A stretch of DNA of 64,000 nucleotides from Capillimicrobium sp035565675 (GTDB lineage: Bacteria > Actinomycetota > Thermoleophilia > Solirubrobacterales > Solirubrobacteraceae): NCBI GenBank assembly GCA_035565675.1, contig DATMSA010000056.1:49950-113949 (forward strand). Direction: 5' to 3'. Positions 51,389 to 59,789 of the stretch are shown here, in pieces. Under the pieces are notes generated by a model that searched no databases, had not been told where the DNA came from, and saw only the letters and a program-made list of their open reading frames with translations. The stretch's first letter is position 1; the number at the start of each line of letters is the position of its first letter. Position numbers and translations under genes: made by a program.

Positions 51389-52587
51389 CAGCCGAGTGCC
51401 TCCACGGCCAGGCGGGACGCCTCGTGCAGGGACACGCTGCGGTCCGCGTACTTGACGCCGTACTTGCGCAGGATCTTGAAGCCCTCCTCCTCCCACGCGC
51501 CCGGGATGCGGAAGATCGAGATCTTCTCGGCGGGGTCGTAGCCCAGCTCCAGGCACGCCTTGATCACGCCGCGGGCGACGATGTCGACGCGGGTGTTGGA
51601 GACGATCGACATCATCACCGCGATCTTGTCGACGCCCGGCTTCTGCAGCACGAGCTTGGCCAGGCCGCACGCCTTGGCGACCGACGGGTTGCCGCCGATC
51701 TCGCAGTAGTTGGCGGGCCGGCCGCCCGCGTTGCGGACCGCGTCGAACAGCGTCAGCGAGCCGCCGCCGGCGCCGATCACGAGGCCGAGGTTGCCGTCGA
51801 ACTCGGTGACGTTGCCGGCGACGCCGCGATGGTCCTGCGCGTCGACGGCCTCGCCGGCCAGCTCGAACTCCGTGGCCTCGCGCGCCTGGCGGGTCTCCTC
51901 GTCGCCGACGCCGAGCGCCTTCAGCAGCGCCTTCTGGCGGGGCCGCGCCTCGTTCTCCATGTCCATGTGCGCGTCGAGCGCGACGAACGAGCCGTCCTCG
52001 AGCTCGCCGAGCGGGTTGATCTCGGCGAGCGTCATGTCGTACTCGACGAACAGGCGGGCGAGCTTCGTCAGGATCGGGACGAGCTTGTTCAGGCGCGAGC
52101 CGGTGACGCCCGTGGCGGCGATGCACTGCTTGGCCTGGAACTCGCTCAGCGGCAGGATGTTGGAGAAGTGCTGGCGCCCGACGTGGTCGGGGTGGGTGGC
52201 GGCGACCTCCTCGATGTCGATGCCGCCCATGTCGCTGAACAGCATCACGGGCTGCTTGCGCGTCCCGTCCCACACGACGCCGGCGTAGTACTCCTGCTTG
52301 ACGCTGGCCTTCGGATCGACGAGCACGCCGCGCGGCGTGTGGCCGTTGATCTCCAGCGCGAGCACCGCGGCGGCGTCGGCCTCCGCCTGCTCGGGCGTGT
52401 CGGCGAACTTCACCCCGCCGGCCTTCATGCGGCCGCCCGTCAGCACCTGCGACTTGATGACGACCGGCCCGCCGATGCGCTGGGCGATGGCCTTCGCCTC
52501 GCTCGCGTCGGTCGTGAACCCGTAGTCGGTGACCGGGATGCCCGCGCGCTTGACGATCTCGCGGGCCTCGTACTCGAAGAAGCGCAT
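51388..52587 (-). CDS. SucC-type acyl-CoA ligase beta subunit (succinate- or malate-CoA ligase)
   Basis: 399-residue ATP-grasp beta subunit: MRFFEYEAREIVKRAGIPVTDYG, nucleotide-binding VVIKSQVLTGGRMKAGGVKF, Mg-binding LAEINPLGELEDG and VALDAHMDME, then GLVIGAGGGSLTLFDAV and NYCEIGGNPS of the ligase domain. The ATG at 52587 is preceded by TAGCGT at 10 bases and by a palindrome. First gene of the ligase/ferredoxin operon. Probable reaction: dicarboxylate + ATP + CoA to the acyl-CoA + ADP + Pi. Confidence 0.85.
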   Translation of the reverse strand: MRFFEYEAREIVKRAGIPVTDYGFTTDASEAKAIAQRIGGPVVIKSQVLTGGRMKAGGVKFADTPEQAEADAAAVLALEINGHTPRGVLVDPKASVKQEYYAGVVWDGTRKQPVMLFSDMGGIDIEEVAATHPDHVGRQHFSNILPLSEFQAKQCIAATGVTGSRLNKLVPILTKLARLFVEYDMTLAEINPLGELEDGSFVALDAHMDMENEARPRQKALLKALGVGDEETRQAREATEFELAGEAVDAQDHRGVAGNVTEFDGNLGLVIGAGGGSLTLFDAVRNAGGRPANYCEIGGNPSVAKACGLAKLVLQKPGVDKIAVMMSIVSNTRVDIVARGVIKACLELGYDPAEKISIFRIPGAWEEEGFKILRKYGVKYADRSVSLHEASRLAVEALG

Positions 52588-52597
52588 TGAGCGCGGA

Positions 52598-52633
52598 ACG
52601 CTATCGCGTCTCGTTGACTGGCGAGTCAACGAG
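52598..52633 (-). promoter_or_regulatory. Promoter and palindromic operator of the CoA-ligase operon
   Basis: Complement of 52598-52603 is TAGCGT, 10 bases before the SucC-type start. Upstream, CTCGTTGACT (52610-52619) and AGTCAACGAG (52624-52633) form a perfect inverted repeat around GGCG. On the minus strand it embeds TTGACT, a -35-like hexamer. TetR-type operators look like this; the same palindrome could instead terminate the MpsC-like gene, whose stop is 6 bases away. Confidence 0.55.
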
Positions 52634-52638
52634 CGCGG

Positions 52639-53013
52639 TCAGGGGCTTGGCGGCTCGTCGAGCAGGAAGATCTCGAACAGGCGGGGCGGCTCGAACACGA
52701 CCTGGCTGTGGTAGGCGACGACGGTCCGCCCGGTCGCCGCCGCCACGACGCCGGTGAGCTCCTCGGCGACGACCTCCTGGAAGCGCAGGCGGTAGTCGCG
52801 GACCATGTGGCCCTCGCCCGCGGCGACCATCCGCTCCTCGTTGGGCGTGAGCCCGCCCTCCAGCACGCAGAAGACGTAGCGGTCGTTGAAGTACGTCTTG
52901 GCCTTCGTGGGCCCGCGCCCGTAGAGGTGGGCCATCGCCCGCACGATGCCGGTCGAGACGGCGGCGCGCATCGCGCCCAGGGGGTCGTGTCCGCGCTCCG
53001 TGCCGGGCGCCAT
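52639..53013 (-). CDS. DUF2294 / MpsC-like protein
   Basis: 124 residues matching DUF2294, now often called the Na-translocating-system protein MpsC family: VSTGIVRAMAHLYGRGPTKAKTYFNDRYVFCVLEGGLTPNEERMVAAGEGHMVRDYRLRFQEVVAEELTGVVAAATGRTVVAYHSQVVFEPPRLFEIFLLD covers the whole domain. Its function is unknown; the name comes from linkage to bicarbonate-concentrating MpsAB, not present here. Lies between the CoA-ester lyase and the CoA ligase in the same direction, so it may share their transcript. Confidence 0.78.
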   Translation of the reverse strand: MAPGTERGHDPLGAMRAAVSTGIVRAMAHLYGRGPTKAKTYFNDRYVFCVLEGGLTPNEERMVAAGEGHMVRDYRLRFQEVVAEELTGVVAAATGRTVVAYHSQVVFEPPRLFEIFLLDEPPSP

Positions 53014-53047
53014 GCCGGACGCGTACCCGCCCGGCCGCGCCGGCTAT

Positions 53048-54112
53048 CTACGAGGCGGCGGCCTGCAGCTCGTAGGCCTCGGCCAGCGCCGGGTCCTTGC
53101 GCGCCAGCATCTCGGCCAGGTCGACCATCACGCGGCACTGCTTCCACGTGGCGTCGTCCTGCATCTTGCCGTCGATCATGTGCACGCCCCGCCCGTCGGG
53201 GATCGCCTCGATGACCTTCTTGGCGAACTTGACCTCGTCGGGGTCGGGGGAGAAGACCTTCTTGGCGATGTCGATCTGGACCGGGTGCAACGACCACGCG
53301 CCGACGCAGCCCAGCAGGAACGCGGCGCGGAACTGCGCCTCGCAGCCCTCGACGTCGCGGATGTCGCCGTACGGGCCGTAGAACGGCAGGATCCCGTTGC
53401 CGGTGCAGGCGTCGACCATGCGCGCGATCGAGTAGTGCCACGGGTCCTGCTGCGCGGTCGCGCGCGGCGCCTCGGGGTTCTCGGGATCGGGGTCCTCGAT
53501 GACGCGGTAGCCGGGGTGGCCGCCGCCGACGCGGGTGGTCTTCATGCGCCGCGAGGCGGCCAGGTCGGCCGGGCCGAAGCTCATGCCCTGCATGCGCGGG
53601 GAGGCGGCGGCGATCTCCTCGAGGTTCGTCACGCCCTGCGCGGTCTCGAGGATCGCGTGCACGAGGATCGGCTTCTCCAGCCCGGCCTTCGCCTCGAGCT
53701 GGGCGAGGAGCCGGTCGACGTAGTGGATGTCCCACGGCCCCTCGACCTTGGGGACCATGATCACGTCGAGCTTGTGGCCGATCTCGCCCACGAGCTGGGT
53801 GAGGTCGTCGAGGACCCACGGGGACTCGAGCGCGTTGACGCGGGTCCAGAGCTGCGTCTCGCCGAGGTCCATGTCGCGCCCGACCGTGATGAGCCCCTGG
53901 CGCGCGGCCTCCTTGCGGTCGACCGGCACCGCGTCCTCGAGGTTGCCGAGCAGGATGTCGACCGTCGGCGCGATGTCGGGGACCTTCGCGACCATCTTCT
54001 CGTTGGAGAAGTCGAGGAAGTGGATCATCCGCGACGGCAGGAACGGCACCTCGTGGATCGGGTCCGGGGCGCCGATGGCGAGGGGCTTGAAGAAGTCGCG
54101 GGGGTTGCGCAC
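53048..54112 (-). CDS. mcl: HpcH/HpaI-type CoA-ester lyase (malyl-CoA/citramalyl-CoA lyase-like)
   Basis: 354-residue TIM-barrel lyase. The segment FSNEKMVAKVPDIAPTVDILLGNLEDAVPVDRK and later ILVHAILETAQGVTNLEEIAAASPRMQGMSFGPADLAASRRM carry the Mg-binding Glu/Asp residues and substrate Arg of the CitE/Mcl family. Length and the C-terminal extension (CVGAWSLHPVQIDIAKKVFSPDPDEV) fit Chloroflexus-type malyl-CoA/beta-methylmalyl-CoA lyase rather than CitE. Reaction likely: malyl-CoA to acetyl-CoA and glyoxylate, reversible. GTG start at 54112 follows AGGAG. Precedes MpsC-like and CoA-ligase genes. Confidence 0.82.
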   Translation of the reverse strand: MRNPRDFFKPLAIGAPDPIHEVPFLPSRMIHFLDFSNEKMVAKVPDIAPTVDILLGNLEDAVPVDRKEAARQGLITVGRDMDLGETQLWTRVNALESPWVLDDLTQLVGEIGHKLDVIMVPKVEGPWDIHYVDRLLAQLEAKAGLEKPILVHAILETAQGVTNLEEIAAASPRMQGMSFGPADLAASRRMKTTRVGGGHPGYRVIEDPDPENPEAPRATAQQDPWHYSIARMVDACTGNGILPFYGPYGDIRDVEGCEAQFRAAFLLGCVGAWSLHPVQIDIAKKVFSPDPDEVKFAKKVIEAIPDGRGVHMIDGKMQDDATWKQCRVMVDLAEMLARKDPALAEAYELQAAAS

Positions 54113-54201
54113 GGTCGTGGGTCTCCTGATCGATCGGTCGGCTCGTGACGTTAGCGACGGGCCGTGCATGAGGCTGCGCCGTCTCGGATATGCCGCGGTC
54201 C

Positions 54202-57183
54202 ATGACACGACGGGGGATCGCGGGCGCCATCGCGCTGCTGGCGGGCGGATGGACGGCGGCCACGGCGCAGGCGGCGCCGCAGCCGGGGCTGTGGATCGGG
54301 ACGAAGGGGGACGTGCAGGTGTCGTTCACCGTCCGCGACGAGGGCGGCGCCCTGCGGATGACCGACATCGTCACCTTCTGCGGTCCGGTCGGGTCGGAGT
54401 CCCGTTCCGGGGGCGAGCGGCAGTCCTATCGCGTCGCGGCCGACGGCCGTGTCGCCGGATTCACGCGCAGGCCGCTGCGGCTCGGCACGAATCGGGCGCG
54501 GGTCGACTGGCCGATCTACGCCGGCGGCGGCGACCTGGTCTGCCCCGAGCGCGACTTCCGCGGCGTCTCGGTGGTGCGCCAGGACTTCCGCCCGTTCGCC
54601 GACGGCCGGTACGAGGGCGAGAGCGACCGGGTCTACCGCCTGCGCTTCGACGTGCGGGGCGGCGGCGTGCTCCTCGACGGTCTGTCGGGCTACGCGGGCG
54701 TGCCCGACGGCAGCTCGCTGACCGGCTTCTGCGGGCCGTCGGGCGCCATCGGGCGCCCGGCGCGCATCGCGCCCGACGGCAGCTTCGAGGTGCGCAACGA
54801 CGGGGGCGACAGCACGCTCGTCATCCGCGGCGCGATCGGCGCCGGCTCGGCCGGCGGCACGTACGAGTACAGCGCCCCGACGCGCTGCACCGGCGACGAC
54901 CCGCTGTCGGGGACGATGTCGTGGGCCGCCGCGCTCACCGAGCCGGCGCCCGGCGCGGCGCCGACCGGGCCGGGGGCCACGCCGCCGCCGCTGCCGCCCG
55001 GCCCGGGCGAGGCGCCGCCCGCGCCCGACCCCAAGCCGCAGCCCAACAACGGCTACGGCGGGCCGCCGGCGCCGTCGGGCGAGGCCGGCTGCCTGCACGA
55101 GGTCACCACCGGCCCGCTGGCCGGCGTGGCCGCCTGCTTCCGCCTGCGCGGGGACCGGTGGGTGTCGAGCGGGCGCGTGCGCCTCAACGGCATCGACCTC
55201 ACCCCGTCGCGGCCCGGCGTGCGGATCGCGATCGACCGGCGCACGTTCGCGGTCACCTCGACCGGACCGGTGGAGCTGCGCCTCGGCTCGCTGTCGGTCG
55301 CGCGCCTGAAGCTCGACTGGCGCCGGCCCGACGTCGTGCTGGAGGTCAAGGGCAGGTCCGGCCCCAAGGACCCCGGCGCGGCGTTCACCACCGCCGGCCA
55401 GGGCCTGTTCGGCCTCGCCGTCGACGGGTCGGCCAAGCTGCGCCTGGAGGACGGTCGCACCAAGCTGACGGTCACGCTGAAGATCCCCCAGGACCGCGGC
55501 CCGCTGAGCCGCCTGTCGGGGTACTCGGGCGAGGTCACGGCGGCCGCCGACAACGCGTCCGGCCTGATCCTCGACGGCGCCAAGCTCACGTTCCCGGGCA
55601 TGCGCGCCGGGTTCGTCGAGATCCAGTCGGCCGAGCTGGCCGTCAGCCAGGTGGGGGAGACCTACCACTTCGACGGCGGCGCGACGATCTTCCCGTTCCG
55701 CTTCAACCGCATCGGCATCGCGGGCGAGCTCGGCTTCGGCCTCGGCGACGGCTACTTCAAGATCGCCGGCGCCGTCGAGCAGCTCAACCGGGCGCTCGTC
55801 TACGGCTTCTTCCTGCAGCGCCTCGGCTTCGAGGCGCAGATCAACCCGTTCGGGATCGGCGGCTCGGCGGCCGTGACGTTCGGCCCGCAGTTCCGCCTCT
55901 GCGGCGACCTCGTGTCGGCCGCGCGCCTGGACGGGTCGATGCGCTACCTGTCGGGCGGCGACGCCGACCCGTCCGCGCTCGAGCTGGCCGGGGAGCTGGA
56001 GCTGGCCGAGGCCAAGGCCGCCGACGGCACGGTCACCGTGCGCGGCGACCGCAGCGTGTCGGCCGAGGGGACCTTCGAGCTGACCGTCGGCGGCTACGGC
56101 ATCCGGGGCGCGATGGGCGGATGGTTCGACGGCGACCGCGCGTTCAACGTCGAGGGGACGGCGCGGATCTCGCTGCCCGGCCCCGACGAGGGCGGCGACG
56201 CCGTGTTCTCCAGCCGCGGCGCCGGCGCCTGCCGCCGCGGGTTCGGCCCCGACGTCGGCTTCGGCTACGAGTGGGGCAAGGGCCTGGGCGGGATCACGTT
56301 CGCGGCCGGCCGCTGCAGCCTGGGCGCCTGGCGCGCCCAGAGCACGAGCACCGCGCGCGCCGCGCAGGCGGGCGCCCACGTCGTGCGGGTCCGGCGCGGC
56401 ACGCGCCAGCTCGCCGTCCAGCTCGCCGGCGCCGGCGGCCCGCCCGCCGTCGCGGCGATCGAGCCGGGCGGCCGGCGCATCGAGATCCCGGCCGGCGCGG
56501 CCGAGCACGTCGACGAGACGACGCTGCTGGCCGCCGACCCGGACACGAGCGCCACCTACCTGATCGTCGACCGCCCGAAGCCCGGCCGCTGGCGCCTGGA
56601 GCCGCTGCCCGGCGGCGCCCCGGTGAGCGCCGTCCGCACGGCGGCGCCGCTGCCGCGCGTGCAGGTGCGCACCCGTGTCGGCGGCCGCGGCGCCACGCGG
56701 GTCCTGCGCTACCGCGCCTCGGGCCTGAGCGGGCGCCGGCTGCAGATCGTCGACGTCGCCGGCGCGACGCGGAAGGTCGTCGTGGCGCGCGGCGGCCCGC
56801 GCGGGCGCACGCGCTTCGCGCCGGCGCTCGGCGCGGGCCGCCACCGGCTCGTCGCCGTCGTGCTCGGCCCCGACGGCGTGCCCTCCGGCGAGACGCTGAC
56901 GGTCGGGCGCTTCCGGGCCGGCGGGGGCCGCCCGGCCGCGCCGCGCCGCGTGCGCGTCGTGCGGCGGGGCACCGCCCGGCGCGTGACCTGGCGCGGCCCG
57001 AAGGGCCTGCGCTACGAGGTCGCGGTGCGCGCCTCCGACGGCCGCCGGCTGCTGCTCGTGCCGCGCGGGCGCGCCCGATCGGTGACCGTCGGGATCGTGC
57101 CGCGCGGCGTGCGCGTGCGCGCCACGGTGGTCGCCCGCGACGCGCTCGGGCGCGCCAGCCGGCCGGCGCGCGCCCGCGGCTGA
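54202..57183 (+). CDS. Large secreted protein of unknown function (993 aa)
   Basis: Signal peptide MTRRGIAGAIALLAGGWTA...AQA; ATG 54202 preferred over 54190. Three parts: an N-terminal beta-rich domain (to ~residue 235) with cysteines in TFCGPVGS, GDLVCPERDF, GFCGPSG and TRCTGDD; a Pro/Gly-rich linker (~240-300, PPPLPPGPGEAPPAPDPKPQP); a central ~400-residue region of amphipathic beta strands (GELGFGLGDGYFKIAGAVEQL, GGATIFPFRFNRIGIA); and an Arg-rich C-terminal part of two beta-sandwich-like modules. No transmembrane anchor, LPxTG or enzyme motif. Divergent from the CoA-ester lyase; function unknown. Confidence 0.72.
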   Translation: MTRRGIAGAIALLAGGWTAATAQAAPQPGLWIGTKGDVQVSFTVRDEGGALRMTDIVTFCGPVGSESRSGGERQSYRVAADGRVAGFTRRPLRLGTNRARVDWPIYAGGGDLVCPERDFRGVSVVRQDFRPFADGRYEGESDRVYRLRFDVRGGGVLLDGLSGYAGVPDGSSLTGFCGPSGAIGRPARIAPDGSFEVRNDGGDSTLVIRGAIGAGSAGGTYEYSAPTRCTGDDPLSGTMSWAAALTEPAPGAAPTGPGATPPPLPPGPGEAPPAPDPKPQPNNGYGGPPAPSGEAGCLHEVTTGPLAGVAACFRLRGDRWVSSGRVRLNGIDLTPSRPGVRIAIDRRTFAVTSTGPVELRLGSLSVARLKLDWRRPDVVLEVKGRSGPKDPGAAFTTAGQGLFGLAVDGSAKLRLEDGRTKLTVTLKIPQDRGPLSRLSGYSGEVTAAADNASGLILDGAKLTFPGMRAGFVEIQSAELAVSQVGETYHFDGGATIFPFRFNRIGIAGELGFGLGDGYFKIAGAVEQLNRALVYGFFLQRLGFEAQINPFGIGGSAAVTFGPQFRLCGDLVSAARLDGSMRYLSGGDADPSALELAGELELAEAKAADGTVTVRGDRSVSAEGTFELTVGGYGIRGAMGGWFDGDRAFNVEGTARISLPGPDEGGDAVFSSRGAGACRRGFGPDVGFGYEWGKGLGGITFAAGRCSLGAWRAQSTSTARAAQAGAHVVRVRRGTRQLAVQLAGAGGPPAVAAIEPGGRRIEIPAGAAEHVDETTLLAADPDTSATYLIVDRPKPGRWRLEPLPGGAPVSAVRTAAPLPRVQVRTRVGGRGATRVLRYRASGLSGRRLQIVDVAGATRKVVVARGGPRGRTRFAPALGAGRHRLVAVVLGPDGVPSGETLTVGRFRAGGGRPAAPRRVRVVRRGTARRVTWRGPKGLRYEVAVRASDGRRLLLVPRGRARSVTVGIVPRGVRVRATVVARDALGRASRPARARG

Positions 57184-57260
57184 CCGCCGACGCCGCTCCG
57201 CCCGGGGCCGGAACCCGGCACCATGTGCGGCCAACAGACAAGCCACAGGGAGTTCCCGAC

Positions 57261-57794
57261 ATGTCCGAGTTCACGACCGACCAGGCGGCGCGCGAGGCGT
57301 CCGGCGCCCATCCGTACGGGCGCTACCTCGAGGAGTTCGAGGTCGGCGACGTCTACAAGCACTGGCCGGCCAAGACCGTGACCGAGGCCGACGACCACCT
57401 GTTCTGCCTCATCACGATGAACCACCACCCGCTGCACATCAACGACGTGTACGCGGGCAAGAGCCAGCAGGGCCGCAACGTCGTGGTGGGCCCGCTCGTC
57501 TACTCGCTCGCACTCGGCATGAGCGTGTCCGACGTGTCCGGGAAGGCGATCGCCAACCTCGCCACCGAGGAGCTCAGCCACCCGGCGCCGGTGTTCCACG
57601 GCGACACGCTGTTCGTCGAGTCCGAGGTGCTCGAGAAGCGCGAGTCGCGCTCCAAGCCGGACCGCGGGACCGTGAAGGTGCACACCCGGGTCTTCAACCA
57701 GGACGGCGTGCTCGTGGCCGAGTTCAAGCGCCTGGTGCTGGTGCCCAAGCGCACGCCCGGCGAGCCCGCCTCGGGCGAGGGCAACGTCGAGTAG
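57261..57794 (+). CDS. MaoC family dehydratase/hydratase
   Basis: 177-residue single hot-dog-fold enoyl-CoA hydratase. GRYLEEFEVGDVYKHWPAKTVTEADDHLFCLITMNHHPLHIND contains the hydratase-2 active-site Asp/His region, followed by VVVGPLVYSLALGMSVSDVSG and VFHGDTLFVESEVLEKRESRS. Similar proteins in actinobacteria accompany CoA-ester lyases and are thought to hydrate mesaconyl- or crotonyl-type CoA esters. GGGAG lies 8 bases before the ATG. The lyase gene is 3 kb away on the other strand, so a shared pathway is inference. Confidence 0.85.
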   Translation: MSEFTTDQAAREASGAHPYGRYLEEFEVGDVYKHWPAKTVTEADDHLFCLITMNHHPLHINDVYAGKSQQGRNVVVGPLVYSLALGMSVSDVSGKAIANLATEELSHPAPVFHGDTLFVESEVLEKRESRSKPDRGTVKVHTRVFNQDGVLVAEFKRLVLVPKRTPGEPASGEGNVE

Positions 57795-57816
57795 ACGGGC
57801 TCCAACCGCACCACTT

Positions 57817-57840
57817 GGATACACGCGCGCGCGTGTATCC
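57817..57840. promoter_or_regulatory. 24-base perfect palindrome between maoC-like gene and pckG
   Basis: GGATACACGCGC (57817-57828) followed by its exact complement GCGCGTGTATCC (57829-57840). Starts 22 bases after the MaoC stop. The ends share the GGATACA/TGTATCC half-sites seen at 8411-8438. It may be a terminator of the upstream gene or an operator of pckG, ~140 bases ahead. Confidence 0.6.
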
Positions 57841-57921
57841 CGGTGCGGTCACCCGTTCGGGGGTAACTCGGTGTCGAACCCGCCGCAGCCGGGGTGGCGG
57901 CCGCTATGGTCGGGCCACCCG

Positions 57922-57945
57922 GAGGCGGCGCGAGCCAGCCTCCTT
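57922..57945 (+). promoter_or_regulatory. Stem-loop in the pckG leader
   Basis: GGAGGC and GCCTCC arms around an ~11-base loop lie about 35 bases before the pckG start, after a -10-like TATGGT (57905-57910). Could influence mRNA stability or translation; no known element recognised. Confidence 0.35.
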
Positions 57946-57979
57946 TGGCATTCCCTGGCAACGAGGAGCAAACTCCATC

Positions 57980-59782
57980 GTGAGCACCGAGACCGCTGTC
58001 CCGACGTCGCACCGGAAACTGCTGAGCTGGGTTGAGGAGGTCGCAGCGCTCACCCGGCCCGACGCGATCCACTGGTGCGACGGGTCCGCCGAGGAGTACG
58101 ACCGCCTGTGTCAGGAGCTGGTCGAGGCCGGCACCTTCAAGCGCCTGTCCGAGGCCAAGCGCCCGAACTCGTACCTCGCCTGGTCGGATCCGAGCGACGT
58201 GGCGCGGGTCGAGGATCGGACGTTCATCTGCTCCGAGCGCGAGGAGGACGCCGGGCCGACGAACAACTGGCGCGCCCCGGCGGAGATGCGCGCGACGCTC
58301 GACGAGCTGTTCAGCGGGTCGATGACGGGCCGCACGATGTACGTCGTGCCGTTCTCCATGGGCCCGCTCGGCTCCGACAAGTCGCACATCGGCGTGCAGC
58401 TCACCGACTCGCCCTACGTCGTCGTGTCGATGCGGATCATGACCCGCATGGGCCGCAAGGCGCTCGACCAGCTCGGCGCCGACGGCGACTTCGTGCCGTG
58501 CGTGCACTCGGTCGGCGCGCCGCTGGCCCCGGGCGAGGCCGACAAGCCGTGGCCGACGAACGCCGAGGTCAAGTACATCGTCCACTACCCCGAGACGCGC
58601 GAGATCTGGTCGTACGGCTCGGGCTACGGCGGCAACGCGCTGCTGGGCAAGAAGTGCTTCGCGCTGCGGATCGCGTCGGCGATGGCGCGCGACGAGGGCT
58701 GGATGGCCGAGCACATGCTCATCCTCAAGCTCACGTCGCCCGAGGGCGAGGTCAAGTACATCACCGGCGCCTTCCCGAGCGCGTGCGGCAAGACGAACAC
58801 CGCGCTGATGGTCCCGACCCTCGAGGGTTGGAAGGTCGAGACGATCGGCGACGACATCGCCTGGATGAAGTTCGGCGACGACGGCCGCCTGTACGCGATC
58901 AACCCCGAGAACGGGTTCTTCGGCGTCGCGCCCGGCACCGGCTGGTCCAACACGCCCAACGCGATGAAGGCGCTGGAGCGCAACGCGATCTACACGAACT
59001 GCGCGCTCACCGACGACGGCGACGTGTGGTGGGAGGGCATGACGAAGGAGCCCCCGGCCCACGCGATCGACTGGCACGGCGAGGACTGGACCCCGGACGC
59101 CGACCACCCGGCGGCGCATCCGAACGCCCGCTTCACCGTGCCCGCCGCGCAGGTGCCGTCGATGGCGCCCGAGTGGGAGGACCCGGCCGGCGTGCCGATC
59201 GATGCGTTCCTGTTCGGCGGCCGCCGCGCGAGCGCGGTGCCGCTCGTGCGCGAGGCGTTCGACTGGGAGCACGGCGTGTTCCTCGGCGCGACGATGAGCT
59301 CGGAGATGACGGCCGCCGCGTTCGGCACGGTCGGCCAGCTCCGGTTCGACCCGTTCGCGATGCTGCCGTTCTGCGGCTACGACATGGCCCGCTACTTCCA
59401 GCACTGGCTGGAGATCGGCAAGCAGGCCGACGCGTCGAAGCTGCCGCGGATCTTCTACGTCAACTGGTTCCGCAAGGGCGCCGACGGGAAGTTCCTGTGG
59501 CCGGGCTTCGGCGACAACTCCCGCGTGCTGGCGTGGATCTTCCGCCGCTGCGAGGGCAAGGTCGGCGCGACCGAGACGCCGGTCGGGCTCGTGCCCGCCG
59601 AGGGCGACCTCGACGTCTCCGGCCTGGACATCACGCCCGAGGCGCTGCAGGAGGTGGTCACGCCCGACCTCGACGCGATGCGCGAGGAGCTGCCGCAGGT
59701 GCGCGAGCACTTCGCGCGCTTCGACCGCCTGCCGGCCGAGCTGACCGCGCAGCTCGAGGCGCTCGAGCAGCGGCTGGCCTGA
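57980..59782 (+). CDS. pckG: Phosphoenolpyruvate carboxykinase (GTP)
   Basis: 600-residue GTP-dependent PEPCK interconverting oxaloacetate and PEP in gluconeogenesis/anaplerosis. Kinase P-loop GAFPSACGKTNTALM, guanine-specific FDPFAMLPFCGYDMARYFQHW and NWFRKGADGKFLWPGFGDNSRVLAWI, Mn ligands in YGSGYGGNALLGKKCFALRIAS, and the ETIGDDIAWMKFGDDGRLYAINPE stretch are all intact. GTG start at 57980 follows GAGGAG at 57962. Its leader is ~185 bases from the previous gene and carries a palindrome and a hairpin. Confidence 0.95.
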   Translation: MSTETAVPTSHRKLLSWVEEVAALTRPDAIHWCDGSAEEYDRLCQELVEAGTFKRLSEAKRPNSYLAWSDPSDVARVEDRTFICSEREEDAGPTNNWRAPAEMRATLDELFSGSMTGRTMYVVPFSMGPLGSDKSHIGVQLTDSPYVVVSMRIMTRMGRKALDQLGADGDFVPCVHSVGAPLAPGEADKPWPTNAEVKYIVHYPETREIWSYGSGYGGNALLGKKCFALRIASAMARDEGWMAEHMLILKLTSPEGEVKYITGAFPSACGKTNTALMVPTLEGWKVETIGDDIAWMKFGDDGRLYAINPENGFFGVAPGTGWSNTPNAMKALERNAIYTNCALTDDGDVWWEGMTKEPPAHAIDWHGEDWTPDADHPAAHPNARFTVPAAQVPSMAPEWEDPAGVPIDAFLFGGRRASAVPLVREAFDWEHGVFLGATMSSEMTAAAFGTVGQLRFDPFAMLPFCGYDMARYFQHWLEIGKQADASKLPRIFYVNWFRKGADGKFLWPGFGDNSRVLAWIFRRCEGKVGATETPVGLVPAEGDLDVSGLDITPEALQEVVTPDLDAMREELPQVREHFARFDRLPAELTAQLEALEQRLA

Positions 59783-59789
59783 CGCCCGT

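Noticed and set aside
53727..57794. A 1355-codon plus-strand frame spanning the lyase, the secreted protein and the maoC-like gene
   Set aside because: Only the last 177 codons (from 57261) give a recognisable protein; upstream it is antisense or off-frame low-complexity sequence.
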